Assembly (NCBI RefSeq): GCF_022539665.2 | Contig: NC_081338.1 | Location: 744,001-808,000 of the forward strand | Reading direction: 5' to 3' | Length of the DNA stretch: 64,000 bases | Source of the DNA: Daphnia carinata | Lineage: Eukaryota; Arthropoda; Branchiopoda; Diplostraca; Daphniidae | Shown: in pieces, positions 11,638-22,361 of the stretch | Numbering within the stretch: the first letter of the stretch is position 1 | Layout of the letters: the number at the start of each line of letters is the position of its first letter | The notes under the pieces: generated by a model | What the model was told of the DNA's origin: nothing | The model's input: only the letters and a program-made list of their open reading frames with translations | Database searches by the model: none | Position numbers and translations under genes: made by a program

Positions 11638-14292
11638 ATGTCATCTGACAACTTAGCAGTAGATATATACAAGCCGCCAGCCCCAGCAGCAGAAACAATA
11701 GAAGTAAAAGATCGTCCCACAAGACGAAGCGTAGTAGATTCTAAGCGTACAACCCAAAAAGTATATCCCAGTTTAGAAAACGAACAGAAGTGTGAAACAG
11801 CAGAGGTTCGTATTGTACCTTTTCAAAAAAGAACCAGAAGCGCAGAAAGTAGCCCGAGGGAAAGCGACGAGGAGAAACAATTAACGAAGTACCATTCTAC
11901 GGAGAATCCACCTAGCAAAAAGAGAAATAAGCTAGTAGAGGAAAGGGATATTCTCAAAACTGCATTAATAGGGATTCATCAAACAATTAATCAGTATAAA
12001 TTAGAATTAGAAGCATCTAAAGATAAAGCAACAACCAAGCAGCTGAAAACACGCCTGAAAGATAAAGATTTAGAGTATAAATTGATTTTGGAAAAACTAA
12101 TCGCAGCTGAAACAAAAATACAAGAGCTTGAAAATCAGGGGTTAGCTTTACTACAGACAGCTACAATCCAGCAGCAGGCCATCGAATATCGAGCAAACAG
12201 CTTAACCCAACAGTTAGAGCAAACGCACGGAGAAAAGACTAACCTAATATCCACTCTGGTAAAAAAGACCCAGGACGTTCAAATCCTAGAATCAACCATA
12301 AGAAAAGTAGAAACTGAACATACATCGGTTAAAATCAAATTAATTAAGGACAAGAAAAAAATTCAGCAGGAATTAGAGAAATTTAAAGAAAGAGAGAGCC
12401 TACTCCTTGGAGAGGGAACGACTTTATTGAATAAATATAGTAACATCCAAATAGAATTCGAGAAATTACAATTAAGTTACAAAGCGCTTGAAACAAAAAG
12501 CATAGATCAGGAAAAAGAAATTCACGCCTTACAGTTAGAACATAAAAAATTGATAGTAAACATAAAGGATAGAAATCAGGAAATTTCGCATCTAAACGAT
12601 ACTATAAAAACTAAACAGGCAGAGTTGGAACTTCTACGACAGGAACAAGTAGACCAGACAAGCAAGTTTGTTAACCTACAAACGGAAAACAATCAACTTA
12701 AGCACAATTTGAACATTAGCCAGATTAACGAAACAACCTTACAGGGCAACCAAACTAAGCAAATAATAGAAATATCAACGCTGCAAACAGCTAATCAGTC
12801 GTTAGAGGACAAATTAAGGAAGTTACATCAAAAAATCGCGGGAGCCGCTAGCACAAACGAGTTAGAGATAGCACAACACACCTTAGCCATACAGAATAGA
12901 AAGATTGTGTCCTTAGAAAACGAATTAACGGAGCTAGGACAAGCGCTCCAGTTAGCGAGCAAAGCAGCGGAGCGAGCAGCTAAGCTGGATACCGAAAACA
13001 ATTATCTTAGAGGAAACATAGAAAAACTAAATAGAAACAACCAGACACTATTAGAACAACTAGCACAACCAGCTAACGCAATTGGCACAACTAACGAAGC
13101 ACCTAGAATGGCAGCCAACGATGATATACGAGCATTAGCAGTAGCCATTACGCGTAGAGACGAAACACAGAACATTCCTATTTATAGCGGCAACGTGAAT
13201 GATCAACCGATAGGGGTATGGTTAAGAGATGCGGAGGCGATAGCAACGATTCACGAATGGCCTAGGGAATCCACCAAAAAGATTTTAGCCACAAGGTTAA
13301 AGGGAACAGCATTGCAGTGGCATATCGATAGGCTACGAGTAGCACCGAGAGAATCTTATACCGACTGGCGGAATGCATTAAAGGAACATTTCAAACACCC
13401 CGCAGATAAAGCCAAACAGAAGTCGAAACTACTATCAGTAAAACAATTACCGAACCAACCTGTTAGACACTTTATCGGTAAGATAACACAGGCATACAGC
13501 GCGATCTACAAGGAAGGCGATGAGGAACAAGCCGAAAGCGCCGAACTAACAGCTCTAAAGGATGATACATTGATCAAAATGTTACTGGATGGACTGCTAC
13601 CAACCATCAAGACAATTTTATTCCATAATAAATACCCTAGCACCCCAAACTGGCAAAATTTCAAACAAGCAGCGTTAGAAGCAGAAGAAATCGCCTACAA
13701 CACACAGGCACTAGAACTAAAACCAATATTTAAATTAGAAGCACAAAAACCGACTAGGGATATAGAAGCTGAATTAACCCAAACAAAACTGGAATTAGAA
13801 GAGTTAAAAAACAATCTAACGAAATTAAATCTGTCAGGTAAAGCACCGAAAACAGGGAACGAACAATCACTGAACAATATCGACACCTATCGACAAGGTA
13901 GGACCTCGTCTAGATACAATAACATAAGGTGGGAAGATAGACAACGGTCAAGGGATCGTTCATACGATAGCGACCGTCGGGAACGCTCGTATGATAGATT
14001 TCGGTCTTACGACAGAGACCGCTCAGGGTCAAGAGAAAGATCCTCAGGTAGAGACAGGTACCAGGGTAGAAGAGACCAGAATCGAGATAGTAGCGCAACC
14101 CGAACGCAACGTTACAGTGAACGCGCAAGATCTAAGAGCCCACACCCCATAGTAGTTTCATCAAGAAATCAAGGAGGAGGAAGCAATAGTAGAGCGAACC
14201 AAATAACTTGTCATAGATGCCTCAATACAGGACATTTCGCAAAAGACTGTCGGACCAAAAATCCGAAACGGTTCCAACAGAAAACGGAATAG
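11638..14292 (+). CDS. gag: Gypsy Gag polyprotein with long coiled coil and RS/RD region
   Basis: 884 codons, intact. Residues about 90-480 are an almost continuous Lys/Glu/Gln/Leu coiled coil. From residue about 511 (IPIYSGNVNDQPIGVWLRDA) there is a retrotransposon Gag/capsid-type domain, containing LKGTALQWHIDRL and a helical C-terminal part to about 690. A second short coiled coil follows (ELTQTKLELEELKNNL), then an Arg/Ser/Asp/Tyr-rich segment (about 755-830). A CCHC zinc knuckle, CHRCLNTGHFAKDC, sits at 858-871. Gag assembles the particle and binds RNA. It is much longer than a typical errantivirus Gag because of the added N-terminal coiled coil. The first ATG of the open frame is used; a gag-proximal ATG farther downstream cannot be excluded. 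Confidence 0.88.
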   Translation: MSSDNLAVDIYKPPAPAAETIEVKDRPTRRSVVDSKRTTQKVYPSLENEQKCETAEVRIVPFQKRTRSAESSPRESDEEKQLTKYHSTENPPSKKRNKLVEERDILKTALIGIHQTINQYKLELEASKDKATTKQLKTRLKDKDLEYKLILEKLIAAETKIQELENQGLALLQTATIQQQAIEYRANSLTQQLEQTHGEKTNLISTLVKKTQDVQILESTIRKVETEHTSVKIKLIKDKKKIQQELEKFKERESLLLGEGTTLLNKYSNIQIEFEKLQLSYKALETKSIDQEKEIHALQLEHKKLIVNIKDRNQEISHLNDTIKTKQAELELLRQEQVDQTSKFVNLQTENNQLKHNLNISQINETTLQGNQTKQIIEISTLQTANQSLEDKLRKLHQKIAGAASTNELEIAQHTLAIQNRKIVSLENELTELGQALQLASKAAERAAKLDTENNYLRGNIEKLNRNNQTLLEQLAQPANAIGTTNEAPRMAANDDIRALAVAITRRDETQNIPIYSGNVNDQPIGVWLRDAEAIATIHEWPRESTKKILATRLKGTALQWHIDRLRVAPRESYTDWRNALKEHFKHPADKAKQKSKLLSVKQLPNQPVRHFIGKITQAYSAIYKEGDEEQAESAELTALKDDTLIKMLLDGLLPTIKTILFHNKYPSTPNWQNFKQAALEAEEIAYNTQALELKPIFKLEAQKPTRDIEAELTQTKLELEELKNNLTKLNLSGKAPKTGNEQSLNNIDTYRQGRTSSRYNNIRWEDRQRSRDRSYDSDRRERSYDRFRSYDRDRSGSRERSSGRDRYQGRRDQNRDSSATRTQRYSERARSKSPHPIVVSSRNQGGGSNSRANQITCHRCLNTGHFAKDCRTKNPKRFQQKTE

Positions 14293-15059
14293 GAAAGACA
14301 AAGCGAATGCATAGACTAATTAGGATACCAATAGAATTTAGTAGTCAAAAGGCGCAAGCCCTAATAGATACAGGAGCGTCAGCTAGTATTATTTCGTCAG
14401 AGAGATTTGCCGTACTACCTCATAATGCGATCATAACAGAACTAGAAACAAAAACTAACCAAACGTCATTTCAATCAGCGTCAGGTAATATAATGCACCC
14501 ACTAGGATGTTTTAGGTTAAAATTAAAACTAACACCGACTTGTAGCATAGAACATGACTTCTTTGTGTTGACTGAGACACAAGAAGGATGTATTTTAGGA
14601 CTAGATTTCTTCAAGAAGTACAAAACAAAATTAGATATAGCTAATAAAACACTAACAGTATCAGTAAGCGGAGTAGAATCCGTAATTAGCCTTAAGAAAA
14701 TTAACATTCCGATATATAGCATTAAAGAAAGCTCAACAGTGACCTTCGAACTGTCACACCTGGAAGGGAAAGACAGACTAGAAATGGAGCAAGTATTACA
14801 TAATCACAAATCAGTTTTCGCATCCCAGTTGATAGAACTAGGACGTACCAATATACTCAAACATAGGATAGTAACCACAGGAAACCCAAAAATGAGAGGA
14901 ACCTATAGAATGCCAGCAGCTATTAAACCTATAGCCAAGCAGCAAATGGAAGAAATGTTGAAATACAACATCATCCGAGAAAGCCATAGTGCTTTTAGGG
15001 CATCCATAGTGATGGTAAAGAAGAAATCAGGAGAATTAAGCAGTAAATTAATGCAGTAA
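14217..15059 (+). pseudogene. pol: Gypsy pol, 5' part: protease and N-terminal RT
   Basis: This frame overlaps the end of gag by 76 bases in the -1 frame, implying ribosomal frameshifting; the A-rich runs in the overlap are not a canonical slippery heptamer. The aspartic protease has the active site DTGAS (14367-14381), and the usual I-L-G motif follows at about 14592. The RT N-terminus follows, with a LxRGTYRMP-type sequence and VMVKKKSGEL. The frame ends at TAA 15057-15059 within RT. Compared with related RTs, a segment of roughly five residues before the conserved Lys-Leu-Asn is missing and the frame changes, so a small deletion with frameshift broke pol. Confidence 0.9.
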
Positions 15060-15061
15060 CT

Positions 15062-17809
15062 GTCAAGGATCGGTATCCCCTACCACGAATAGACGATACA
15101 TTGAACCTGCTACACGGAGCAAAATTTTTCTCGACACTCCATTTGTTCAGTGGATACTGGCAAATTGAGATAGCTGAAGAAGATATTCATAAAACTGCAT
15201 TTACAGCAGAAATGGGACACTTCGAATATATAAGGATACCGTTTGGTCTATGCAACGCGCCGAGCACGTTCCAAAGGACAATGGAAATTGTTCTCCGATC
15301 GTTAATTGGCAAGTGCGTAATGGTATATATTGATGACATCATTGTATACAGCACCAGTATGGCCGAACACGTACAACATCTGACCTCGACGTTTCACCTT
15401 TTACAAGCAAACGGACTTAAGGTCAAAATTCAAAAGTGCAAATTTGCAGCTAACGCGGTAGAATATCTTGGGCACATAGTGTCACAGAAAGGGGTCATGG
15501 TAGATCCAAACAAGATAAAAGCGGTAAAGAAGTATCCGGCACCAAAAAACCCGGATCAAGTCAGAGCATTCCTAGGACTCGCCAATTATTACAGACGCTT
15601 CATAGATCAGTTCGCCAATAAAGCCCATGTACTGACACGGCTCACGAAGAGCACAGTACCATGGCAATGGGGGCAGGAGGAAACAAGCGCTTTTGAAGGC
15701 ATCAAAGAATGTTTATGTTCCGCCCCTACCCTCGCATATCCAGATTTCGCGCGCCCTTTTATCCTACATACGGATGCGTGCGGGTACGGAGTAGGCGGAA
15801 TCCTCTCTCAGATGCCCCATCCAAATGCCAACCCAGGGCCCAGTGAGGAATCAATAAATGATTCAAGAGTAGTCGAAGGGTCGACAGACAATTGGAATAA
15901 GTCTTTAGAACACCCTATTGCATACACCTCTAAACATCTAACTGATGTTCAACTAAAATGGTGTACCACGGAGAAGGAAGCGTATGCGATTATTCACTCG
16001 GTAAAAGCATTTTTCCATTACCTATACGGCACTAACTTTGTAATAGTGACCGACCATAGGCCTCTGCAATACATCCAAAAAGTTAGGGAGCCAACAGGAA
16101 GATTGGCCGGATGGTTTTTATTCTTGCAACAATTCGAAATGGAAATCCAGTATAGACCTGGTAAACTGCATCAAAATGCTGACGCATTGAGCAGAATACC
16201 AGTTAATATTGTAGTATCGCAGCAAGTCGTGGCTGACGACTGGCTAATTGCTCAGCAAGAAGATACCTTTTGCAAAGAGGTAGCAAAGAACTTAGAGAGA
16301 ACAAACAATGATGCAGAAGACGAATTTCGATATCTACCTAGCGGATTTTTAACCACAGGTAGGGGGAAAATCGTAGTACCGGCGACACTACGAAAAGAGA
16401 TCATGGAGCTATATCACGACCACAAATTAGCTGGTCACCTAGGAATAACTAAAACAACCGCTAACATCAGTAATAAATACTTTTGGCCAAAGATGGCTAA
16501 TGATATAAAAACAAATGTACTTAACTGCTTAACCTGTGCAAAAAGAAAGGTTTCTGGATCATGTAAAGCCACCCTCCAACCAATCCCTGTGGCAGACTAT
16601 GTCTGGCAACGATTAGCCATGGATATCGTAGGCCCAGTCCCAGAAAGTGAGAAAGGTAATAAATATATCTTGGTAATCATGGAGTATACAACAAGATATA
16701 TTATAGCGCTTGCACTTAAAGAAATTTCCGCCCAGACTATCATTCGGAAGTTTATTAAGCACATTGTAAACAACGAAGGGTTACCCTCGCAGATCCTAAC
16801 GGATCAAGGGTCAAACTTCCAATCGCAAGCAATGGCTGAAATGTGTAAGCAGCTAGGCGTAAAACAGTTAAGGACTACAGCATATCACCCACAAACAGAT
16901 GGTGCTGTAGAAAGATTTAATAGGACATTAGGGGACATGTTAACCGCCCATGTCGCTCATAACCCTGCTCTGTGGGATGAGCACCTCGACTATGTAATTG
17001 CGGCCTATAACCGGACGCCCTACTCAAGCACCGGTGAAACCCCTTTTTACCTCTTAAAAGGCAGAGATGCTTTGGAACAATCGGACTTAAGACCCCCGAT
17101 GAGAAATAGGCTTCTAGAGGACCAAAACAACATTTATACGCAACAATGGCACGAAGCGTTAGAATTAGCAAAAAGTAAGCTAATCATAGCACAATCAAGA
17201 CAGAAGTACAATTACGATCGTTCGTCAAAAGAATGCTCGTTTGAGCCAGGAGACCTAGTTCTCTTGAAAGAAATGAAATCACAAACAGGAAAATTTTACA
17301 TGCGTTGGGATGGACCTTTTACCATCGTAGATAAGCTATCTGATCTAAATTACTTAATAAGGAAATCTACAGAAAATCACACCATTGTTGTACATGTGAA
17401 TCGCCTCAAGAAATGGAAAAGTAAGAAGGAAGCGGGAAAAAAAACCCAGGAAGCAGAAGGAGTCACCAGTGATAGAGAAGACAGAGAAGAAAACGAGCAA
17501 GGTCTCAGGGAGCAGAATGTAGGAAGCGAAATAGGAAGTGGAGAAAATGTAACGCGGAACGAAAGAGAAAACGAAATCGGGCAGGGAACCCAAGGTGAAA
17601 GAGAAACGAGAACAATGGTTGCAGAACAAACAACAGAAGAAGACAATAGCGAACAACATGTAGCAACACAGTTACCAGTAGAAAGTGAAAAGGCACAAAC
17701 CAAACAACCTAGAGTAAGACATAAAAGACAGACAAACGTCGAAATACCTGTTAGGAGATCTCTAAGACAAGCTATTAAACAACCTCAAAGATTGATAACC
17801 GAAATGTAA
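15062..17809 (+). pseudogene. pol: Gypsy pol, 3' part: RT, RNase H, integrase
   Basis: Open from just after the RT break to 17809 (902 codons from the first Met at 15101). RT motif A reads STLHLFSGYW: the catalytic Asp is replaced by His (15140-15142). The catalytic YIDD is intact (15326-15337). RNase H has TDACGYGVGG and TDHRPLQY. The integrase has an H-H-C-C zinc region (HDHKLAGHLG ... CLTCAKRK), a D,D,E core (AMDIVGP about 16615; ILTDQGSNFQ about 16795; GAVERFNRTL about 16905) and a GPY/F-type segment (MRWDGPFTIV). A Glu/Arg/Gln-rich tail follows. Env begins at once downstream. Confidence 0.93.
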
Positions 17810-18178
17810 TTGCAGATGAGGAACGTTATCACAAACCTAGTCTTCCTTATAGCCGTAGGACTAGCCCAAACACTGACGATCAACACCTGCAACTGCTCAC
17901 AACCCATTATAAAAGGTATCTTAGACTTAGAAGACCCTGACTATTGTTCACACCCTGAACCCATAGAACTACCAAGTAAGATTAGTTACCGACTCCTAAC
18001 GAAAAATAAGGAACCCATAACATGGGAAGGGTACGCCTGTACCCAGTGGTTATCAACCAAAGAAATTTCCACAAACTTTTTACTAAGCCACGACACTATT
18101 GTCGCGACTATCGAACCGGACGCGCTCCAATTCCAGTCGTCCGCCCCACATCCGCCGGGATTTATCGTCGTTACATGA
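17810..18178 (+). pseudogene. env: Gypsy env, 5' part with signal peptide
   Basis: The frame opens immediately after the pol stop with a hydrophobic N-terminus (NLVFLIAVGLAQ), a likely signal peptide, followed by Cys-rich ectodomain (CNCSQP; DYCSHP). Genuine env sequence ends near 18100; the remaining codons to the stop at 18176-18178 come from the 242-bp insertion. The reading frame on the far side of the insertion is the same one, which indicates a single ancestral env. Env proteins are membrane glycoproteins for cell-to-cell spread. Confidence 0.8.
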
Positions 18179-18342
18179 GATAGGTGTGCCCGGACGGTCA
18201 CCGGATCCCATCCGGCGGGACTTGACCCATCGACTGTGTTGTGGGCGGCTGGCGGGCACAATTCTAGTTAGTCTTTTGGACACTGTGGTAGCGTGTAGAC
18301 CTTGAATACACTCCTGGACTCTGAGCTTTTAAGGCGAGTACG
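18101..18342. mobile_element. 242-bp GC-rich insertion in env
   Basis: CGACACTATT occurs at 18091-18100 and again at 18343-18352, a 10-bp target duplication bracketing 242 bp. The insert is visibly GC-richer than the flanks, has stops in the env frame and contains two related words (CATCCGCCGGGA and CATCCGGCGGGA). The ends read GTCGCGACTATCG on the left and, reverse-complemented, CGTACTCGCC on the right, so any terminal inverted repeat is poor. A 9-10 bp duplication is typical of Mutator-like elements; family is inference. Confidence 0.7.
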
Positions 18343-20941
18343 CGACACTATTTTTAAGAAACAGATTCTTAAGGTCAGCGCTAACGAATGTTGGGCTACC
18401 GCCCAATATCCAAATACATGCGTTAATAGTCCCATGGTAAAAGACGGCAAGACGTATAGATATCTCCAGGAACCGGAAGGAGAGGTTTCCTGGATGACAA
18501 CGCAAGCTTACACAACAAAAAATTGTGTCACCCAAACCATACAGTTGTCCAAAGATTGTCACGACTGTCCCGTCAGGTCACCATTTGGAATATTAGCGAA
18601 TTCAAGTAAACAGGAATTTTCGAATCATAACGAACTAACAATAGTATGGAAAGCACCAGATCCAAAGGAACCATCCTGTGAAATCAATTCGGTATTTCAA
18701 GGTCAAGAGAATCTGACAAAGAGTAAAAAACAGAGCAGAATAGAAGATCACGTAGCTCAGTTAGAATTTATTATTTCTACTAATAAAACGCAAATTTGTA
18801 CGAATATGACAGTCTACCCAGTGATCGTCTTACCCGACACCTACATAGACATCCTGGATAAGCCCAAACGACAGAAAAGAAGTTACAGAAAAGAACCAAC
18901 AGGATTTTTAATGTCAGCCAGTGATCCAAGTCGTTGCTTAACATACCAGCCACAGAGTGGAAAATTTTCGTTTTCACCCTGTGCTTCCGACAACACTCTA
19001 GCAGCTGAAAGAGAAATGCAGAAAGCTGCAAACAACGGTCAAATTTTTAGATTCCTCGCAGACGGAATGATTATGCAGAACCAGCTTGAGCAATGCATTC
19101 ACCAATTTAGCATAAACAGTACGGGTGTAAAAAGTTGCGGCAGCAGTGTGGACGACGTGGAAACCCCAACAGATATATGGTTATTAGAACCTAATCCATT
19201 GACACCTGAGGTAATTCCATTCCACATAGTCCAGGTTCACACAGGAAAATGTCTAACGGCAGACGTAACCTTAGACAATCACATAGCAGTGGAAAAGTGT
19301 GAAAACGGGAACGTACATCAGATTTGGTTAGTAGAACTGTTGGAAACAATAGAAGAAACATTAGATGATGAAATACAGGAGCAAAGGAAACCAAACGTAG
19401 CTATATGGGATAGAAATAAACCACGAAAAGTTGAAAGAATAAGCGACCTCATACCGTTTAACCCGCCAACTCTATACGGCAAAATACAGCCAACAACTAA
19501 TTTAGATTACTGTCTAACAATTACAAAGCAACAATCACTCACCCTACAATTTTGTAATCAAAGTAGTTCGACCGATGGTTACCCTAAACAGGATTTTGGT
19601 TATGTAAACGGGAAACTAAGAGTTTTGTCAACATCAAACTGCGTAATGCCTATGACGACGCAGCCATGCAACAGCGAGCTTAGCAATAGAACAATGTGGA
19701 ACTACAATGTAGTGGACAGGCTTTTCGCGTTAAAAGATAATCCATTTTGCTTAGTTCCATTGTATGAAGATAAAACGGTGCGAGCAGTACCCTGTGACTC
19801 TTCACAAAAAATACAAGAATGGGTTTTTCAAAGAACACTAGCACCTGCATTCCTGCCTCTAGATGTAATACAGGATGCAAATGCAATTAAGAGGCGAAGA
19901 GAAGAAAGAAACAGGAAAAGACGAGAAAGGCTAATCGAGCTAAACGACTCCAGCGAAGTTCGAAACACCCAAAGTAATGAGACAAAGGCCCAGATAGTGG
20001 ACAGCGTTCGTGCGCTGTTGGATATCGAAAATAGACAGTACATCGAGGGCCAAGCAATAAAACATGAATCGCAACTAGCCAACGAAGTGCGACAGTTATA
20101 TTGTAAAATCACTTCTTTACAGCGGAATCAAGCTATGATTCTAGCACAAACGAACGGACTGCTCGCAGCCCGCGCGTTAAATCTAAATGAATGTAGTAGA
20201 ATAACCGGAAACGGTAAAAGTATAGTTTTGCAGCAATGCGAAACTGTTACAATCAAGATAACAGCCGTGCAAACAAAATGCGGCTATCAACCATTTTTTC
20301 AAACGGACCCGAATACCAATTTCACCGTTGGGAAAGATGGTTGGTCCCTACACCCATTCCAAGACTGTTTTTGGAATGGACAATATGTCAATTTAAATGA
20401 TAAAACCTATACTTGGATAAACGGTGAATGGAAAATCCAAGAGCCATCTATCCATGTTGTAAAACTAAAATTGATCAAAGCTTTTGAAGACTTACCGTTA
20501 AAAGCTTGCGACTATTTGCCTCAACATCATTCGATGTACGAGGCAAATAACGTAGAACAATTAAATGTCTTAACCGAGTTAATCAGTAGAATTCAACAGT
20601 CAAACACCAATTCACTGTCTGGATTAGTTTTAGATAATAGATCCCAGGTAAATTTCTGGGATATGACCAGTTGGATGTCAATATTTAAATATGGAATTTT
20701 AGCCGTAGTCGTAATAGCACCATACTTATGCGGTTATAGTAATATAACCATACTTATTGGTTATATTTGTATTGCCTTTATACCTTTTACTGCAATAATT
20801 AGTCTATGTAAAAGAGAGAAAAAACCCTATAATGAAGAACAAGAAATTCCAATGATAACCCATGTTCACAACGATACGCAAATAATTCCAGGCAAAGGAC
20901 TCTGTTGGAACGACGGATGTCTAATTGCACCCCAAATGTAA
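18343..20941 (+). pseudogene. env: Gypsy env, main part, with lectin-like repeats and transmembrane anchor
   Basis: Open from before 18302 to the stop at 20939-20941. Two dibasic furin-type sites are visible: RQKR at 18869-18880 and RKRR at 19913-19924. Between them lie about six repeats with Cys pairs and Q-x-W or Q-x-F ends (for example GKCLTADV ... HQIWLVE; FCLVPLYE ... QEWVFQ), resembling two R-type lectin beta-trefoils. After RKRR a helical heptad region (about 19960-20180) and Cys-rich stem lead to a hydrophobic zone (about 20680-20815) that could span the membrane once or twice, and a cytoplasmic tail. Many N-x-S/T sites are present. The product is non-functional here because of the upstream insertion. 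Lectin assignment is by eye. Confidence 0.8.
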
Positions 20942-21966
20942 CCTCTTGTAATGACAACCGGAATTGAAACTATTGACCATGTCTTTATAAAAATGGAAAT
21001 GTTGATTGAAACAATGTAACTAACACACCTACCTTTTATCCAAACCTGTTGAAACCTGTTCAAACCTAAAAAAAAAAAAAAAAAGAGGGAAAGGGAATCG
21101 GAAACGAAAAATATTTCAATGGATAACCAACCTTAGAAGAAGTGTATTCTATCGGAAATACAAGTAACTTGTCAGCAGAAGCGGTCGAAGAAGCAAGTAA
21201 CGGTGTCCAACAAAAGCTGTCGAAGAATACGTTGAATGTTCCGCATTGCTAATTGACCAACAACGTCCTCTTGAAATTGTTCAGCCAAGAAAAGAGACGA
21301 ACGGCAGTTACGATGGAAAATATCTTCACCCGACTCTAACCACCAGAGGAGTCGCGCAAATCGAATCGGGTAAATGTCGCGGTAGCGAGCATACCCCGGG
21401 AAAAGACTGTGGAAGAAGAAGAAGATTAAAAAGGAAAACAAAGAAGAAAATTCCATACGACTCACGAATAATATCGGTCGGATGGACAGACACGCTGGAA
21501 TCCAAAATCGAAATGAAGACCATTTTCAACAATCGAGGATGGGCGGAACAAATTAAAGAAAAGTTCACGATCAGATGAATGAAATCTACGGAAGTGAAGT
21601 TCAGGACGGTGGTACGCCACGGCATCAAAAAACCATAATGCAGTATCGATAGCGGCACGGTTAGACACCACATACATAAAATCGAACACCATCTCGCACG
21701 AATGAACTCGACGAAAGTTAAGACAAGAATGAAAAGCACTGGAACAAGAAACAACTAAAAACCCTTACTTACCTATCCATTAGCCAACCCTCATACTAAT
21801 AAGAAATATACTATAAGCAAGTTCAAACTCTTCGGTGAAGGTTAATGGGGCATAAGAAAATATATATAAAAAAAAAAAAATGTTAGACCTATCTAGCTCA
21901 TTATAATCTTTTCCCATATTAATAAAACATACCTTCTGACTTTGTAACCCCGGAAGAAACTTCTTT
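20942..21966 (+). other. Gypsy env-to-3' LTR interval
   Basis: About 1 kb with no recognised domain. An A-tract of about 16 bases lies near 21070. An open frame of about 110 codons (21246-21578) has a basic cluster (GRRRRLKRKTKKK) but lacks an early ATG, so it might be an exon of a spliced accessory product or chance. Purine-rich repeats around 21830-21880 precede the polypurine tract. Confidence 0.5.
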
Positions 21967-21980
21967 AAAAGGGGGAGGAA
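21967..21980 (+). promoter_or_regulatory. Polypurine tract of gypsy element
   Basis: AAAAGGGGGAGGAA directly abuts the 3' LTR start at 21981, the expected position for the plus-strand DNA primer of an LTR retroelement. Confidence 0.9.
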
Positions 21981-22357
21981 TGTGATGAGGACACATCCTG
22001 AAGAAGCTGCCAATTAGCAAGACTCGCTAATTAACAGATACCAAGCTTTGGGCGATCTCCACCACAATCCGGTATCGGTCAGCTTCTCTACAACACGTCC
22101 CCATCACGTGATAAACTGGTAACGGGCAGCTCATCATCCCCACGCAATCACTCCGTCTTCACGTGATGACTTCTAGGAGATCACCTCTGACGTCAAGAAG
22201 TGACCTGTTTAACATCTATATAAGCCGAGACTTGTACGAGTCTCAGGAGGGAGTTTTTAGTTTATACCATTACTTTGTCCGTGTAACTAGTGACTGTAAA
22301 ATACACTTGTAGTCTGACTGATGAACAGAGTTACTTCTATAATATAGGAACATTACA
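21981..22357 (+). repeat. Gypsy 3' LTR
   Basis: 377 bp, two differences from the 5' LTR by direct reading; ends ATTACA and is followed by the target duplication AAGC (22358-22361). It has an additional CACGTG (near 22105) where the 5' LTR has TACGTG. Confidence 0.95.
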
Positions 22358-22361
22358 AAGC

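Larger units (their letters stand above)
11114..22357 (+). mobile_element. Env-bearing gypsy-like (errantivirus-type) endogenous retrovirus
   Basis: Both LTRs are 377 bp, begin TGTGATGAGG and end ATTACA, and I count two differences between them. The flanking target duplication is AAGC (11110-11113 and 22358-22361), and the BEL gag frame is continuous across it. Internal order is gag, a pol frame overlapping gag in the -1 frame (protease, RT, RNase H, integrase with GPY/F-like end), env, and a polypurine tract. This is the architecture of insect-type errantiviruses in Ty3/gypsy. Gag is intact, pol is frameshifted in RT, and env is interrupted by a 242-bp insertion. The copy is recent but non-autonomous. 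Confidence 0.93.

Noticed and set aside
17354-17703. Long minus-strand open frames opposite the end of gypsy pol
   Set aside because: They are shadows of the Glu/Arg/Gln-rich pol tail on the other strand.
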